Part shown: positions 16,886-24,815 of the stretch, piece after piece
How the letters are laid out: every line of letters starts with the position of its first letter
Numbering within the stretch: position 1 is the first letter of the stretch
Assembly (NCBI GenBank): GCA_004214155.1
Contig: SGYQ01000012.1
Coordinates: 1-46,308, forward strand
Length of the DNA stretch: 46,308 nt
Source of the DNA: Burkholderiaceae bacterium
GTDB lineage: Bacteria > Pseudomonadota > Gammaproteobacteria > Burkholderiales > Burkholderiaceae_A
Direction of reading: 5' to 3'
Position numbers and translations under genes: made by a program
Notes under the pieces: model-generated
What the model was told of the DNA's origin: nothing
Databases searched by the model: none
Seen by the model: the letters and a program-made list of their open reading frames with translations, nothing else

Positions 16886-17893
16886 GTGACTTTTGATTGG
16901 CAGCTTGCAAATGAATGTTTTATAAACGAAATGAGTGCTGATAAAAATACAGATTTATGTAATCAACCAGATTTGATAATCGATACAGATGAAAATCTAT
17001 CATGGGCTAGCGAGGAATTGGTGATACTAAAAAATTCTTTTTTTGAATCGTTAGACACCCACGCTTTGGAGCTATTTAATGCTTGGAGTAATAAGTCAGA
17101 GCATTGTTCTTTAAAGGTAAGTACTTATTTTCAAGCCTATGCAGATCAATTGCACAGTTATCGGGGTAGGAACTGTACGCTAGTTGAAATAGGCGTTATG
17201 GAGGGAGGCTCATTACTGGCATGGAAGGAATGGTTAGGCCCAGGAGCAAGGGTTATAGGCATTGATATCAACCCTGAAGCGAAAGAATTAGAAAAAGAAG
17301 GAATAGAAATAATTATTGGCAATCAAGCAGACCCGACATTTTGGGAAGTGTTTTTGAAAGAAAACAATGACATTGACATTATCATTGACGATGGTGGGCA
17401 TCAATATTTCCAACAGGCATTGACTTTTTTCTGTATTTTATGCCACGCAAAGAGAAAAATCCAGTTTATTGTAGAGGATACTTCGACGAGCTTTTTTAGT
17501 AACTTTTTGGAGCAAAACGAAGAGAGCTTTGTCAGTTTAATGAAGCAGGTTATAGATAATTTAAATTTAAAGCAAATTTTTTCAAAAAAAGGCCTTTCCA
17601 ACTGGAGAAATGACATAGACCTTCAGATAGTAAAGGAGTATCAAAAAATCCAAAGCCTGTGTTTTTATTCTGGGCTGATTTCGATGAAAATTGACCCGTT
17701 AAAAGGATTAATACCCCTATATCTTTACAACGTCAATAGGCGAACAAAAAAGGAGGATCTAAGACACTCAGGATGTATTACTGGAGTAAAGTTTACCTGG
17801 CCTGACCCAATACAACCACGAGACGTATTGTTCAAGGGTCTAGTTGAATCAAAAAATAAGTTGCTTGTCGATGTTAGAAAAAAGACCAAATAA
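16886..17893 (+). CDS. Class I SAM methyltransferase (CmcI/MycE-like sugar or cell-surface type)
   Basis: 335 aa; GTG at 16886 or ATG 16931 could be the start. Motif I is LVEIGVMEGGSLLAWKEWL (99-117), then ARVIGIDI (121-128), then DIDIIIDDGGHQYFQQAL (163-180), a metal-site-like DDGGH, then FIVEDTSTSFF. This is the family that includes CmcI and macrocin-type O-methyltransferases, found in glycan and antibiotic clusters. The next genes make and transfer sugars, so methylation of a sugar on a surface glycan is plausible. A broken paralogue lies at 23876. Confidence 0.75.
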   Translation: MTFDWQLANECFINEMSADKNTDLCNQPDLIIDTDENLSWASEELVILKNSFFESLDTHALELFNAWSNKSEHCSLKVSTYFQAYADQLHSYRGRNCTLVEIGVMEGGSLLAWKEWLGPGARVIGIDINPEAKELEKEGIEIIIGNQADPTFWEVFLKENNDIDIIIDDGGHQYFQQALTFFCILCHAKRKIQFIVEDTSTSFFSNFLEQNEESFVSLMKQVIDNLNLKQIFSKKGLSNWRNDIDLQIVKEYQKIQSLCFYSGLISMKIDPLKGLIPLYLYNVNRRTKKEDLRHSGCITGVKFTWPDPIQPRDVLFKGLVESKNKLLVDVRKKTK

Positions 17894-18128
17894 ACTTTTA
17901 TCTAATATAGTTAACTCTTGTAAGGATTCGAATTGGCCATGTTGGATATATTACTTCAACAAATTTATGTTTATTTCGTAGTCTAAACTATTAGTTAGAA
18001 TTGTCGAAATAAATGTGATTGTTGTGAGCCTTGTCATTGACCTAATTTAGTTGTTATCTCTCAAGAAAGATTATCGTTACCATACAAGAAAAATCAATAA
18101 AGACAGTACAAAAATAGACTATCGTCGT

Positions 18129-18157
18129 GTGAATTAGTTAACAAATTCACGGTTTTT
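18129..18157 (+). terminator. Possible terminator after the methyltransferase
   Basis: GTGAATT and AATTCAC form a 7-bp stem around an AGTTAACA loop and are followed by GGTTTTT. It lies in the 384-base gap between the methyltransferase and the UDP-xylose synthase, where I otherwise see only AT-rich sequence that must contain a promoter for the downstream genes. Confidence 0.5.
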
Positions 18158-18277
18158 CCAAGGAAATAACTAATTCTACTTGTCTTAAAAAATAATTCAA
18201 AATATGTTTATTGGCACAATGATTGCTCTGATACCAAGAATAAAACATTTATCTTATGATTCGTTGTGATTAATCTT

Positions 18278-19345
18278 ATGAATAAAAATATTTTAATTGC
18301 TGGAGGAGCTGGGTTCATCGGTTCGCATTTATGCGAAAGGTTTTTAAAAGGAGGAGAAAATGTAATTTGCGTAGATAATTTATCTACGAGTTCAGGAAAA
18401 AATGTTCTGAAGTTTTTGCGTCACAACAATTTTAAGTTTATTAAAGCGGACGTCACGAATAAAATAAACGATATCTCTGATTTAAACATAAAGTTCCATA
18501 AAATTTATAATTTAGCTTGTGCAGCTTCGCCAGATTTTTATCAAAAAGAACCTATTGTTACACTAAAAACAAGTATTGATGGAAGTCAAAATTTACTAGA
18601 GCTTGCGAGAAAGAATCGATCGAAGTATTTTTATTCCTCAACAAGTGAGGTCTACGGTGACCCTCAAGAATATCCACAGAAAGAAACATATTTTGGGAAC
18701 GTTAATCCTATCGGTAAAAGAGCATGCTATGACGAGGGTAAGAGAGTAGGAGAGTGTCTAGCTGCTGATTATTCTAAGCTTTATAATATTGAAGTAAGAA
18801 TAGCTAGAATTTTTAATACTTATGGTCCAAGAATGCTAGAAAGAGATGGTAGAGTAGTTTCCAATTTTATCTGTCAAGCATTAACTGGAAATCCAATTAC
18901 AATATATGGAAAGGGAGACCAGACAAGATCATTTTGTTTTATTGACGATTTATTAGATGGTATTCAAAGTCTTATGGATGAAAATGTTCATTACAATAGC
19001 CCTGTTAACCTAGGTAATAACTATGAACTTTCTATAAACCAATTTGCAGAAAAAATAGTCACACTAACAAATTCAAATTCTAAGTTAATTTATAAGAGCC
19101 TTCCGGAAGACGACCCAAAGAGAAGATGTCCTGATTTAAGTTTAGCGCGAAAACTTCTTTCTTATGAGCCAAAAATATCTCTGCATTCTGGGCTTAGTAC
19201 GACGATTAAGTATTTCAAAAAAGTAATTGCGAGTCCCTCAAATTATGAATTGTCAGAACAGGACAATGACATTCTTAATTCCAATAATATTAAATCCGAT
19301 AGTTTGGAATCACGATCTTTTGAAGAGTATAGGAGTATATATTGA
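18278..19345 (+). CDS. UDP-glucuronate decarboxylase (UDP-xylose synthase)
   Basis: 355 aa from ATG 18278; a GTG at 18266 would add four residues. NAD-binding GGAGFIG at 9-15; STSEVYGDP near 121-129; catalytic YxxxK in CYDEGKR (Tyr151, Lys155); ARIFNTYGPRM and GRVVSNFICQAL complete the UXS signature. LACAASPDFYQ is typical of UDP-xylose synthases, so the reaction is UDP-glucuronate to UDP-xylose + CO2. It ends in an acidic, Asn/Ser-rich tail of about 45 residues. Its TGA overlaps the TTG start of the next gene by 4 bases, suggesting translational coupling. Confidence 0.88.
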   Translation: MNKNILIAGGAGFIGSHLCERFLKGGENVICVDNLSTSSGKNVLKFLRHNNFKFIKADVTNKINDISDLNIKFHKIYNLACAASPDFYQKEPIVTLKTSIDGSQNLLELARKNRSKYFYSSTSEVYGDPQEYPQKETYFGNVNPIGKRACYDEGKRVGECLAADYSKLYNIEVRIARIFNTYGPRMLERDGRVVSNFICQALTGNPITIYGKGDQTRSFCFIDDLLDGIQSLMDENVHYNSPVNLGNNYELSINQFAEKIVTLTNSNSKLIYKSLPEDDPKRRCPDLSLARKLLSYEPKISLHSGLSTTIKYFKKVIASPSNYELSEQDNDILNSNNIKSDSLESRSFEEYRSIY

Positions 19346-20406
19346 GAAAAATTCTTGTCACGGGATCTGGAGGTTTAATAGGATCCACAGTCGTAAGGTT
19401 CTTTTCTGATCTTGGGTTTTCTGTAATCGGGATTGATAACAATATGCGTCAAAATTTTTTTGGTTCTGAAGCTAGTATTCAAGAGAATCTAAATTGTATT
19501 ATCAAAGAGGTGAAAAATTATGATCATCACGCAGTTGATATACGAAATGCTGAGGAGATACTAAAAGTTTTTAAAGATGTCAGACCGGAACTTGTGGTGC
19601 ATTGTGCTGCACAGCCGTCCCATGATTTGGCGGCAAAGATACCGCTTGATGATTTTCATACGAATGCGAACGGTACATTAAATCTTCTAGAAGCAGCAAG
19701 AAATTATACTAAAGAATCACCTTTTGTTTTTTTATCGACGAATAAAGTTTATGGGGACAACCCGAATAAAATTTTGATTAAAGAAAGCAAAACACGGTGG
19801 CAAATAAATGAGAAAAAATGGAAACATGGGATAGATGAGACGATGAGCATTGATCACTGTGTACACTCTTTATTTGGCGTTTCGAAAACTAGTGCTGATC
19901 TATTAGTTCAAGAGTATGGACGGTACTTTTCAATGCCTACTGTTTGTTTGAGGGGAGGGTGTCTCACGGGAGAAAATCATATGGGTATAGGGTTACACGG
20001 GTTTTTGAGTTTTCTTGTAAAGACAAATGTTTTTGGTTTACCCTATACGATAATAGGATACAAGGGTAAACAGGTACGAGATAATATTCATGCAACAGAT
20101 GTTTCTAGCTTAATATATGAGTATTATAAGTCCCCTAGAGTCGGGGAAGTTTATAACATCGGCGGAGGTTATTCAAACAGTATTTCTGTTTTGGAGGCAA
20201 TTGGTCTTATAGAAAACATATCTGGTAATAAGCAGTCGTATGACTACGATAATACTCCTAGGGTTGGAGATCATATTTGTTACTATACAAATTTATCAAA
20301 AGTAAAAAAACATTACCCTACATGGAATATAAAAAAAAATATAACCCAGATTATAGAGGCTATGGTCCTGAAATGGGAAGAAAAGCTCCATTACACAGAG
20401 GGATAA
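19342..20406 (+). CDS. NAD-dependent sugar epimerase, CDP-paratose 2-epimerase-like
   Basis: 354 aa with a TTG start, AGGAG eight bases upstream. Rossmann VTGSGGLIG at 6-14, IDNNMRQNFFG, CAAQPSHDLAA (88-98), STNKVYGDNPN and LRGGCLTGENHMG fit the RfbE/TyvE-like group. At the YxxxK site the sequence is SLFGVSK: Phe178 stands where SDR enzymes have Tyr, with Lys182 kept. Related proteins that I recall also show Phe here, so this may be a subfamily trait and not a defect. It follows UXS and precedes GT61, so a second nucleotide sugar for the same glycan is likely. Confidence 0.75.
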   Translation: MRKILVTGSGGLIGSTVVRFFSDLGFSVIGIDNNMRQNFFGSEASIQENLNCIIKEVKNYDHHAVDIRNAEEILKVFKDVRPELVVHCAAQPSHDLAAKIPLDDFHTNANGTLNLLEAARNYTKESPFVFLSTNKVYGDNPNKILIKESKTRWQINEKKWKHGIDETMSIDHCVHSLFGVSKTSADLLVQEYGRYFSMPTVCLRGGCLTGENHMGIGLHGFLSFLVKTNVFGLPYTIIGYKGKQVRDNIHATDVSSLIYEYYKSPRVGEVYNIGGGYSNSISVLEAIGLIENISGNKQSYDYDNTPRVGDHICYYTNLSKVKKHYPTWNIKKNITQIIEAMVLKWEEKLHYTEG

Positions 20407-20408
20407 CG

Positions 20409-21668
20409 ATGGATATAAACAAAGAACATACCTCATATAGTGAAGATTTTATAAGCTCATATAAAAATCTCGTATCTTCGTACATGAATATAACAAAGAA
20501 ATGTGAGATTAACCCTGACTGCCTTTCAAGAGAAGATTTAGAAAAATTACTTAGCGACCGGATATGCTCATTCGAAAATTTTGTCAAAGTGGTTTTTGCG
20601 AACCAGAAAGAGTTGGTCTCTCCAAGAAAAGTTGATATTAGCCTAGCAAGGATACCCAAGTATTACAAAGAGGGACGCTTACCTGTCAAATTACTAATTG
20701 GTGGTGTGAAATCGATAAAATTTAACAATATAGAAATTCTAGGTGGTTCTAAAAATTCTAGAGGATTTGTGTTGAGAGATCCAGTAAGCGAGAGCATAGC
20801 ATGGAAAACGATAAATTATTCGAATTCATCACTGGATCATTTTTTAACTTTCGATGTGATTTCGCATTTAATAAATAAAGATATTTTGTATGAAAAGCTA
20901 CCAAAGAAGCATCATGCCGGAAGATTTGTTTTTTTTGGTGGGACTACTAACCATGCACACCTTATTTGGGAGTTCCTGATGAGGATGCCGATAATATACG
21001 ATCTTTTTAAAGAAGAAGAATTTAAGTTAGCAGTAACTACAGATTCGAAAAACTTAGTTGAGAGATGGTTTGATCTTTTGGGCTATCCAAAAGATAATTT
21101 ATATTTTTTTGATGGGGATAAAGTAAATTCTTTCGAAGAAATTACGGTAATAACATGTCCGTTTGGAAATTTCGAACCAGACTGGTACTCAGTTTATCCG
21201 GAATCCTTATTTGAGATTAGAAGAAGGGCATTAAGTCACGCTAAACTTTATTCTAGTAGTAGGAATAAAGTATACATTTCACGCATGGATGCAAGCCACA
21301 GAAAAATGACAAATGAGCCGGAGTTTGTCCATTATTTGACAGAACAAGGCTTTGATATTTTAAACTTATCTGACATGTCATTGATTGATCAGATTAAGAA
21401 ATTATCAAATGCTTCAGTAGTAGTAAGTCCAGTTGGTGCTGGTTCTGCAATGGCTATGTTTGCTCCATCAGATGCGGTTATAGCAGAGATATCCGACCGT
21501 AGTCTTTTTGGCGGTTATAATGGACCGGTTTCCGCCGTTCTTTTAAATCAAAATTTCCACAGAATTGTTACGACTGATGAGGGGCAACATGGAAACGAAT
21601 CACTAAAAGAGGATTTTTATGGTGATCTCGAACAATTAAAAAAATTACTTAATCTGTACCATATATAA
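20409..21668 (+). CDS. GT61-family glycosyltransferase
   Basis: 419 aa from ATG 20409, which follows GAGGG by six bases and the previous stop by two. The frame is open to 20277, but that part overlaps the epimerase. C-terminal half: THFxW-like NHAHLIWEFLMRMP, then VYISRMDASHRKMTNEPEF, then IKKLSNASVVVSPVGAGSAMAMFAP, the pattern of DUF563/GT61. GT61 includes beta-1,2-xylosyl- and arabinosyltransferases, so a UDP-xylose synthase two genes upstream is a good fit. No signal peptide; probably acts at the inner membrane face. Confidence 0.8.
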   Translation: MDINKEHTSYSEDFISSYKNLVSSYMNITKKCEINPDCLSREDLEKLLSDRICSFENFVKVVFANQKELVSPRKVDISLARIPKYYKEGRLPVKLLIGGVKSIKFNNIEILGGSKNSRGFVLRDPVSESIAWKTINYSNSSLDHFLTFDVISHLINKDILYEKLPKKHHAGRFVFFGGTTNHAHLIWEFLMRMPIIYDLFKEEEFKLAVTTDSKNLVERWFDLLGYPKDNLYFFDGDKVNSFEEITVITCPFGNFEPDWYSVYPESLFEIRRRALSHAKLYSSSRNKVYISRMDASHRKMTNEPEFVHYLTEQGFDILNLSDMSLIDQIKKLSNASVVVSPVGAGSAMAMFAPSDAVIAEISDRSLFGGYNGPVSAVLLNQNFHRIVTTDEGQHGNESLKEDFYGDLEQLKKLLNLYHI

Positions 21669-21671
21669 AAA

Positions 21672-22328
21672 ATGAAAAATCAAAAATTTTTACATATAGG
21701 TTGTGGTAATACAATTCTGCCAAAGCCTTTCCTTAATATTGATGGGAGAGATCTTGAGGGTGTTGATTTAGTCTGTGATTTCAAAGAACTTCCTTTTGAT
21801 GACTGTGATTTTGACTTAATATACTGTTCCCATGTGCTTGAACATTTCAAAAGAAATCAGTGTGAAACTGTGTTAAGTGAATGGTTTAGGTGTCTAAAAA
21901 AAGGTGGGATATTTAGGATTTCTGTACCAGATTTTTCCTCTTTAACAAAAATTTATTCCATAGATAATGACCTTGAAAACATCATTGGTCCATTGTTAGG
22001 TGGTCAAGATTATGTTACAAACTTTCATTATTCTGCTTTTGATTATATAAGTCTTAAGGTCTTACTTGAAAAAATTGGACTTGAGTCTATTCATAAATGG
22101 AATCCTCGTCGCACATGTCATTCTCATTTTTGGGATTTTAGTCAGGCGCAGACAAATGAAATTCCAATATCATTAAATCTTCAGGGTTATAAGCCTGATA
22201 ATATATTGAATTCAAAAACGCAAAGCATCATGAAGAAAATTGAAGAAAAATTAATACATTCGGGGGATCAAAGTGAAAAATTTTTACAGGAAGTGGAAAA
22301 TTTTTTGGAGTCAATTCCTGAATATTAA
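21672..22328 (+). CDS. Class I SAM methyltransferase of the glycan cluster
   Basis: 218 aa, three bases after GT61, so last gene of the operon UXS-epimerase-GT61-methyltransferase. Motif I is LHIGCGNTILP; then VDLVCDFKELPFDDCDFDLIYCSHVLEHF (motif II with the VLEH typical of this group), then CLKKGGIFRISVPDF. Enzymes with IGCGxxxLPGFxNID-type starts are frequent in O-antigen and capsule clusters. A sugar O-methyl step is likely; the acceptor is unknown. No clear ribosome-binding site, consistent with coupling to GT61. Confidence 0.75.
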   Translation: MKNQKFLHIGCGNTILPKPFLNIDGRDLEGVDLVCDFKELPFDDCDFDLIYCSHVLEHFKRNQCETVLSEWFRCLKKGGIFRISVPDFSSLTKIYSIDNDLENIIGPLLGGQDYVTNFHYSAFDYISLKVLLEKIGLESIHKWNPRRTCHSHFWDFSQAQTNEIPISLNLQGYKPDNILNSKTQSIMKKIEEKLIHSGDQSEKFLQEVENFLESIPEY

Positions 22329-22354
22329 ATATCGAAAGGATGTTAGATTTCATT

Positions 22355-22440
22355 TTTTGCGTAACGCTAAAGAAGTGACTTAGAATCCTAAATAAAATAA
22401 ATGGATTAAATTCCCAGGTGGAATCACCGTTTCTCCGCTA
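22355..22440 (+). repeat. tRNA-end repeat, copy 7 (degenerate)
   Basis: GCGTAACGCTAAAGAAGTGA, TAGAATCCTAAATA and ATGGATTAA align with the other copies; the T-loop end is changed to GTGGAATCACCGTTTCTCCGCTA. Despite the decay, its downstream flank has the best preserved hairpin of the set. Confidence 0.7.
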
Positions 22441-22449
22441 GTCTAAAAA

Positions 22450-22478
22450 CCGATAATTTCTCGATTTAAAATTATCGG
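22450..22478 (+). repeat. Perfect hairpin downstream of repeat copy 7
   Basis: CCGATAATTT and AAATTATCGG form a perfect 10-bp inverted repeat around CTCGATTTA. Homologous, more decayed hairpins follow copies 1 and 5. Probably part of the mobile unit or the captured downstream region of a tRNA gene. Confidence 0.7.
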
Positions 22479-22550
22479 CTAATAAATTCAATTGCGTACC
22501 ATATCTCTGTACAAAGACGAGTTGTAATTTCATACATTGACTATCAACAA

Positions 22551-22955
22551 CTAAAAATTTCCCTTTAACCCTTCCAAAGTAGACGGACCCTTTCCTTCGC
22601 AGTCAGCTATTACTGTGGTTTCTTCTGCCAGGCGGATTATTGGTCCTTCAAAACTGAAGTCGGGATAACGACTGCTAGCTACGAGTTGCATTTTCTGTCC
22701 TTTAAGTGCTCTTATATTAACTTTACTTCCACCAAAGAAAGCTCGGGGACCCTCTGGAATAGATTGCATCATGAAGGAGTTATTCGATACCGCACAATAA
22801 TTGACGAGATGAATTGTTGCTTGAATCATTTCTCCTGGTTTTGAAGACTCTTCGATCTTATTAAAAATAAACCATGAACCTGAAGAAAAAACTAAAATGG
22901 CAATAATAACTGTCAAAGCTTTTTTAAACTTTGTAAAATTGATTTGTAGATACAT
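22551..22955 (-). CDS. Single-pass membrane or secreted protein, unknown
   Basis: 134 aa from ATG 22955 (MYLQINFTKFKKAL), chosen because AGAGGG lies upstream and a transmembrane or signal segment (TVIIAILVFSSGSWFIF) follows at once; an ATG at 23006 adds 17 charged residues with no binding site. The outer part is beta-rich, with two cysteines (VNYCAV and VIADCEGKG). Family not recognised. It sits alone between the glycan module and the ArsR gene. Confidence 0.55.
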   Translation of the reverse strand: MYLQINFTKFKKALTVIIAILVFSSGSWFIFNKIEESSKPGEMIQATIHLVNYCAVSNNSFMMQSIPEGPRAFFGGSKVNIRALKGQKMQLVASSRYPDFSFEGPIIRLAEETTVIADCEGKGPSTLEGLKGNF

Positions 22956-23217
22956 TACGTCGTTACACCCTCTTTCTCTGTTTTTGTTCTTCGTATTTCT
23001 CCCCATAAGAGTTAGCGAGTAAAGTTATTGCACATTGCAGTGTCATGGCACATTCAGTTCGAAAGAGCGCTTCAACTTCTTTTTTGTTTAGATGCGTGAT
23101 ATTCGGAAATATTATGCGAAGCAACTTCGACAGTGTTTAATTCGCTTTCTTTAGAGTCTTTTGCTAACTTCTGAACCCTATCTAAATCATAATTTGCTGG
23201 CTTCATTACTGTCTTGA

Positions 23218-23238
23218 ATCATATAAAGTTCATATGAT
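23218..23238. promoter_or_regulatory. Inverted-repeat operator of the ArsR-family gene
   Basis: ATCATAT (23218-23224) and ATATGAT (23232-23238) form a perfect 7-7-7 inverted repeat ending 11 bases before the start of the ArsR-type repressor. The position and AT-rich dyad are typical of ArsR/SmtB self-repression. Confidence 0.65.
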
Positions 23239-23249
23239 ATAAATATAAT

Positions 23250-23552
23250 ATGAAAAATATTCAAATGCAAGGAAATTTAAACAAAGCTGTGGAATTTTTA
23301 AAAAATCTCTCTAGTGAGCACAGGTACAAAATATTGTGCCTTTTAGTTGAAGGGCCAAGAACAGTTGGCGAACTGTTGGAGGGGACTGGTTTGGAACAGA
23401 CTTCGATATCCCAGCATTTGAAAAAGCTTAGAGAGGCCGACATTGTTTCGACTACTAGAGATCATCGAACGATTACGTATGAAATTCAAAGTCCATTAGC
23501 TAAGAAAATTCTTAACTTATTGCATGATGAATTTCGTAATGATTCATTTTAG
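23250..23552 (+). CDS. ArsR/SmtB-family winged-helix regulator
   Basis: 100 aa. Winged helix: LSSEHRYKILCLLVEGPRTVGELLEGTGLEQTSISQHLKKLREADIVSTTRDHRTITYEI. The recognition helix is TSISQHLKKLRE. There is only one cysteine (in helix 3, KILCLL) and no ELCVCDL-type metal site, so arsenic or zinc sensing of the classical kind is not supported; a redox or other signal is possible. A clean operator-like dyad lies just upstream, suggesting autoregulation. It has no obvious target beside it: next is a broken methyltransferase, then dsbB. Confidence 0.85.
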   Translation: MKNIQMQGNLNKAVEFLKNLSSEHRYKILCLLVEGPRTVGELLEGTGLEQTSISQHLKKLREADIVSTTRDHRTITYEIQSPLAKKILNLLHDEFRNDSF

Positions 23553-23792
23553 GATGGGAAGATAATAAATATCTGTATACGCATGGTTTTAATTCAAATC
23601 TAGAATGTAAAAAGATAGACGTAGCGATTTATTTTTACATGTTTTTTTACCCAAAACATTGTTTTGCTCTTGATTTAAAGAATCTTTATGATGGAAAAAA
23701 GATCTTGGCGGGAACAAATTTTTTAATAATAGGGGAAGGGTTTATCCCGGTTTGTCTAAAGCTTGTCTAAAGCATTTGTATGGTTCATTTGT

Positions 23793-23863
23793 TGTGAGTA
23801 ACGGCAAAAAAGTGAGCTGGAATTCCTTCATCGAATGAATATGTTAATACGGATTCCTTTCTA
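23793..23863 (+). repeat. tRNA-end repeat, copy 8 (decayed)
   Basis: TGTGAGTAACGGCAAAAAAG is perfect; GGAATTCCTTCATCGAATGAAT then follows the other copies base by base with several changes, and the tRNA-like end is no longer recognisable. It marks the right limit of the repeat-bounded region. Confidence 0.7.
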
Positions 23864-23875
23864 ATATATTCTTCG

Positions 23876-24123
23876 TTGTTAAGTAAATATAGAACTAAAA
23901 AGTGTGTAGTTTTTGAGATTGAAGTACTTGATGGAAGGTCCTTGTTTATGTGGAGAAAATGGTTAGGCAATGAGGCTAGAATAATCGGTATTGACTTACA
24001 TCCAGAGGCGAAAAATGTGAGTCAGCTGGCTTTGAAATCAAAATCGGAGACCAGACTGATCAAAATTTTTTAAACTTTATATTTTATAAAAATGAGAGGC
24101 AAAAAGCTTTTTCGAGTGAATGA
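23876..24123 (+). pseudogene. Fragment of a CmcI-like methyltransferase
   Basis: The first frame reads LSKYRTKKCVVFEIEVLDGR...WLGNEARIIGIDLHPEAK, closely matching LHSYRGRNCTLVEIGVMEGG...WLGPGARVIGIDINPEAK of the gene at 16886. After a shift it continues GFEIKIGDQTDQNFLNF, matching GIEIIIGNQADPTFWEVF. So one homologous stretch is split by a frameshift, and both ends are missing. The GxGG motif is already changed to VLDGRS. A dead paralogue next to a dead repeat copy. Confidence 0.75.
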
Positions 24124-24236
24124 TGGGAACAATATTCGTAAAAAATTCTCTATTTATATTCTATTTTAATTTTTTTCGTTCTACCCGTATGACTACTAGT
24201 TTTTCAGCATATTTACTCATTAAGGAGTAGTCTCAA

Positions 24237-24731
24237 GTGAAGCTTCCAAGCTATCGAATTGTTAATCTAGCGCAGGCGTTCGGCAGTTTATTACTAATAA
24301 TTATTGCCATAGCTTATTTTGAGCGTAGCCTCAATTTGGAGCCATGTTATTTGTGTATGATGCAGCGCGGGGTTATTGTTGCCATTGGAACCATATGTGC
24401 CCTTGCGGCCGTGCATAATCCTCAGCAATTCGGGCAGAAGGTTTATTCCTCCCTATCGCTAACCTTGGTACTTGCAGGTATTTACTTTTCTGGCAAACAG
24501 CTCTGGCTACAAAGTTTGCCTGGCAGTCACGTTCCTTCTTGCGGTTTTCCTGTCAGACATCTATTTGAAAATTTTTCGACAATTGAGGCTATTACAATGT
24601 TACTTCAAGGAGATGGCAATTGTGCAGATGTGCGATGGCAACTGATGGGTTTAAGTATGCCAGGCTGGGTCATGGTTTGCTTTGTCGGCTTTGGCACAAT
24701 CGGAGTAATTCAATTTCTTCGTAAGTCATGA
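24237..24731 (+). CDS. dsbB: Disulfide bond formation protein B
   Basis: 164 aa with four membrane segments. The first periplasmic pair Cys37-Cys40 (EPCYLCMMQR) and the second pair Cys102 and Cys129 (PSCGF and GNCADVRW) are all present, so it should reoxidise DsbA and pass electrons to quinone. The start GTG/ATG region has AAGGAG about 13 bases upstream. The coding sequence looks somewhat richer in G+C than its neighbours. No dsbA is seen nearby. Confidence 0.93.
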   Translation: MKLPSYRIVNLAQAFGSLLLIIIAIAYFERSLNLEPCYLCMMQRGVIVAIGTICALAAVHNPQQFGQKVYSSLSLTLVLAGIYFSGKQLWLQSLPGSHVPSCGFPVRHLFENFSTIEAITMLLQGDGNCADVRWQLMGLSMPGWVMVCFVGFGTIGVIQFLRKS

Positions 24732-24815
24732 AATTTATTGAGTTTTTGCTTTATTGGCGTTCTTTTGGGGAATGGAGGCCTTTATCATTCCATTCAAATA
24801 AGGTTTTATTAGCAA

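Larger units (their letters stand above)
5388..23863 (+). mobile_element. Cassette-like region bounded by eight tRNA-3'-end repeats
   Basis: Eight copies of one repeat, all on the + strand, occur at 5388, 7928, 9168, 11136, 13722, 16408, 22359 (degenerate) and 23793 (decayed); I saw none convincing elsewhere in the window. They separate modules of one to five genes with unrelated jobs and mixed orientation. Each clear copy ends in the T-loop-to-CCA end of a tRNA, the classic attB core of tyrosine-recombinase elements. Conserved left-arm sequence includes tandem TGTGAGTAAC, resembling integrase arm sites. No integrase is present here, so any mobilising enzyme would act in trans or be lost. Calling the region mobile is inference; the repeat layout is observed. 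Confidence 0.5.

Noticed and set aside
23049-23070. TCAGTTCGAA as part of another repeat copy
   Set aside because: Only ten bases match the core, with no flanking similarity.
23072-23206. 44-aa minus-strand frame (MKPANYDLDRVQKLAKD...) divergent from the ArsR gene
   Set aside because: It shares the regulatory gap, but it has no ribosome-binding site and no recognisable family; too weak to list as a gene.
5388-23863. Classical integron with attC sites, or CRISPR array
   Set aside because: No GTTRRRY/RYYYAAC core pairs and no intI; spacing of 1-6 kb rules out CRISPR.
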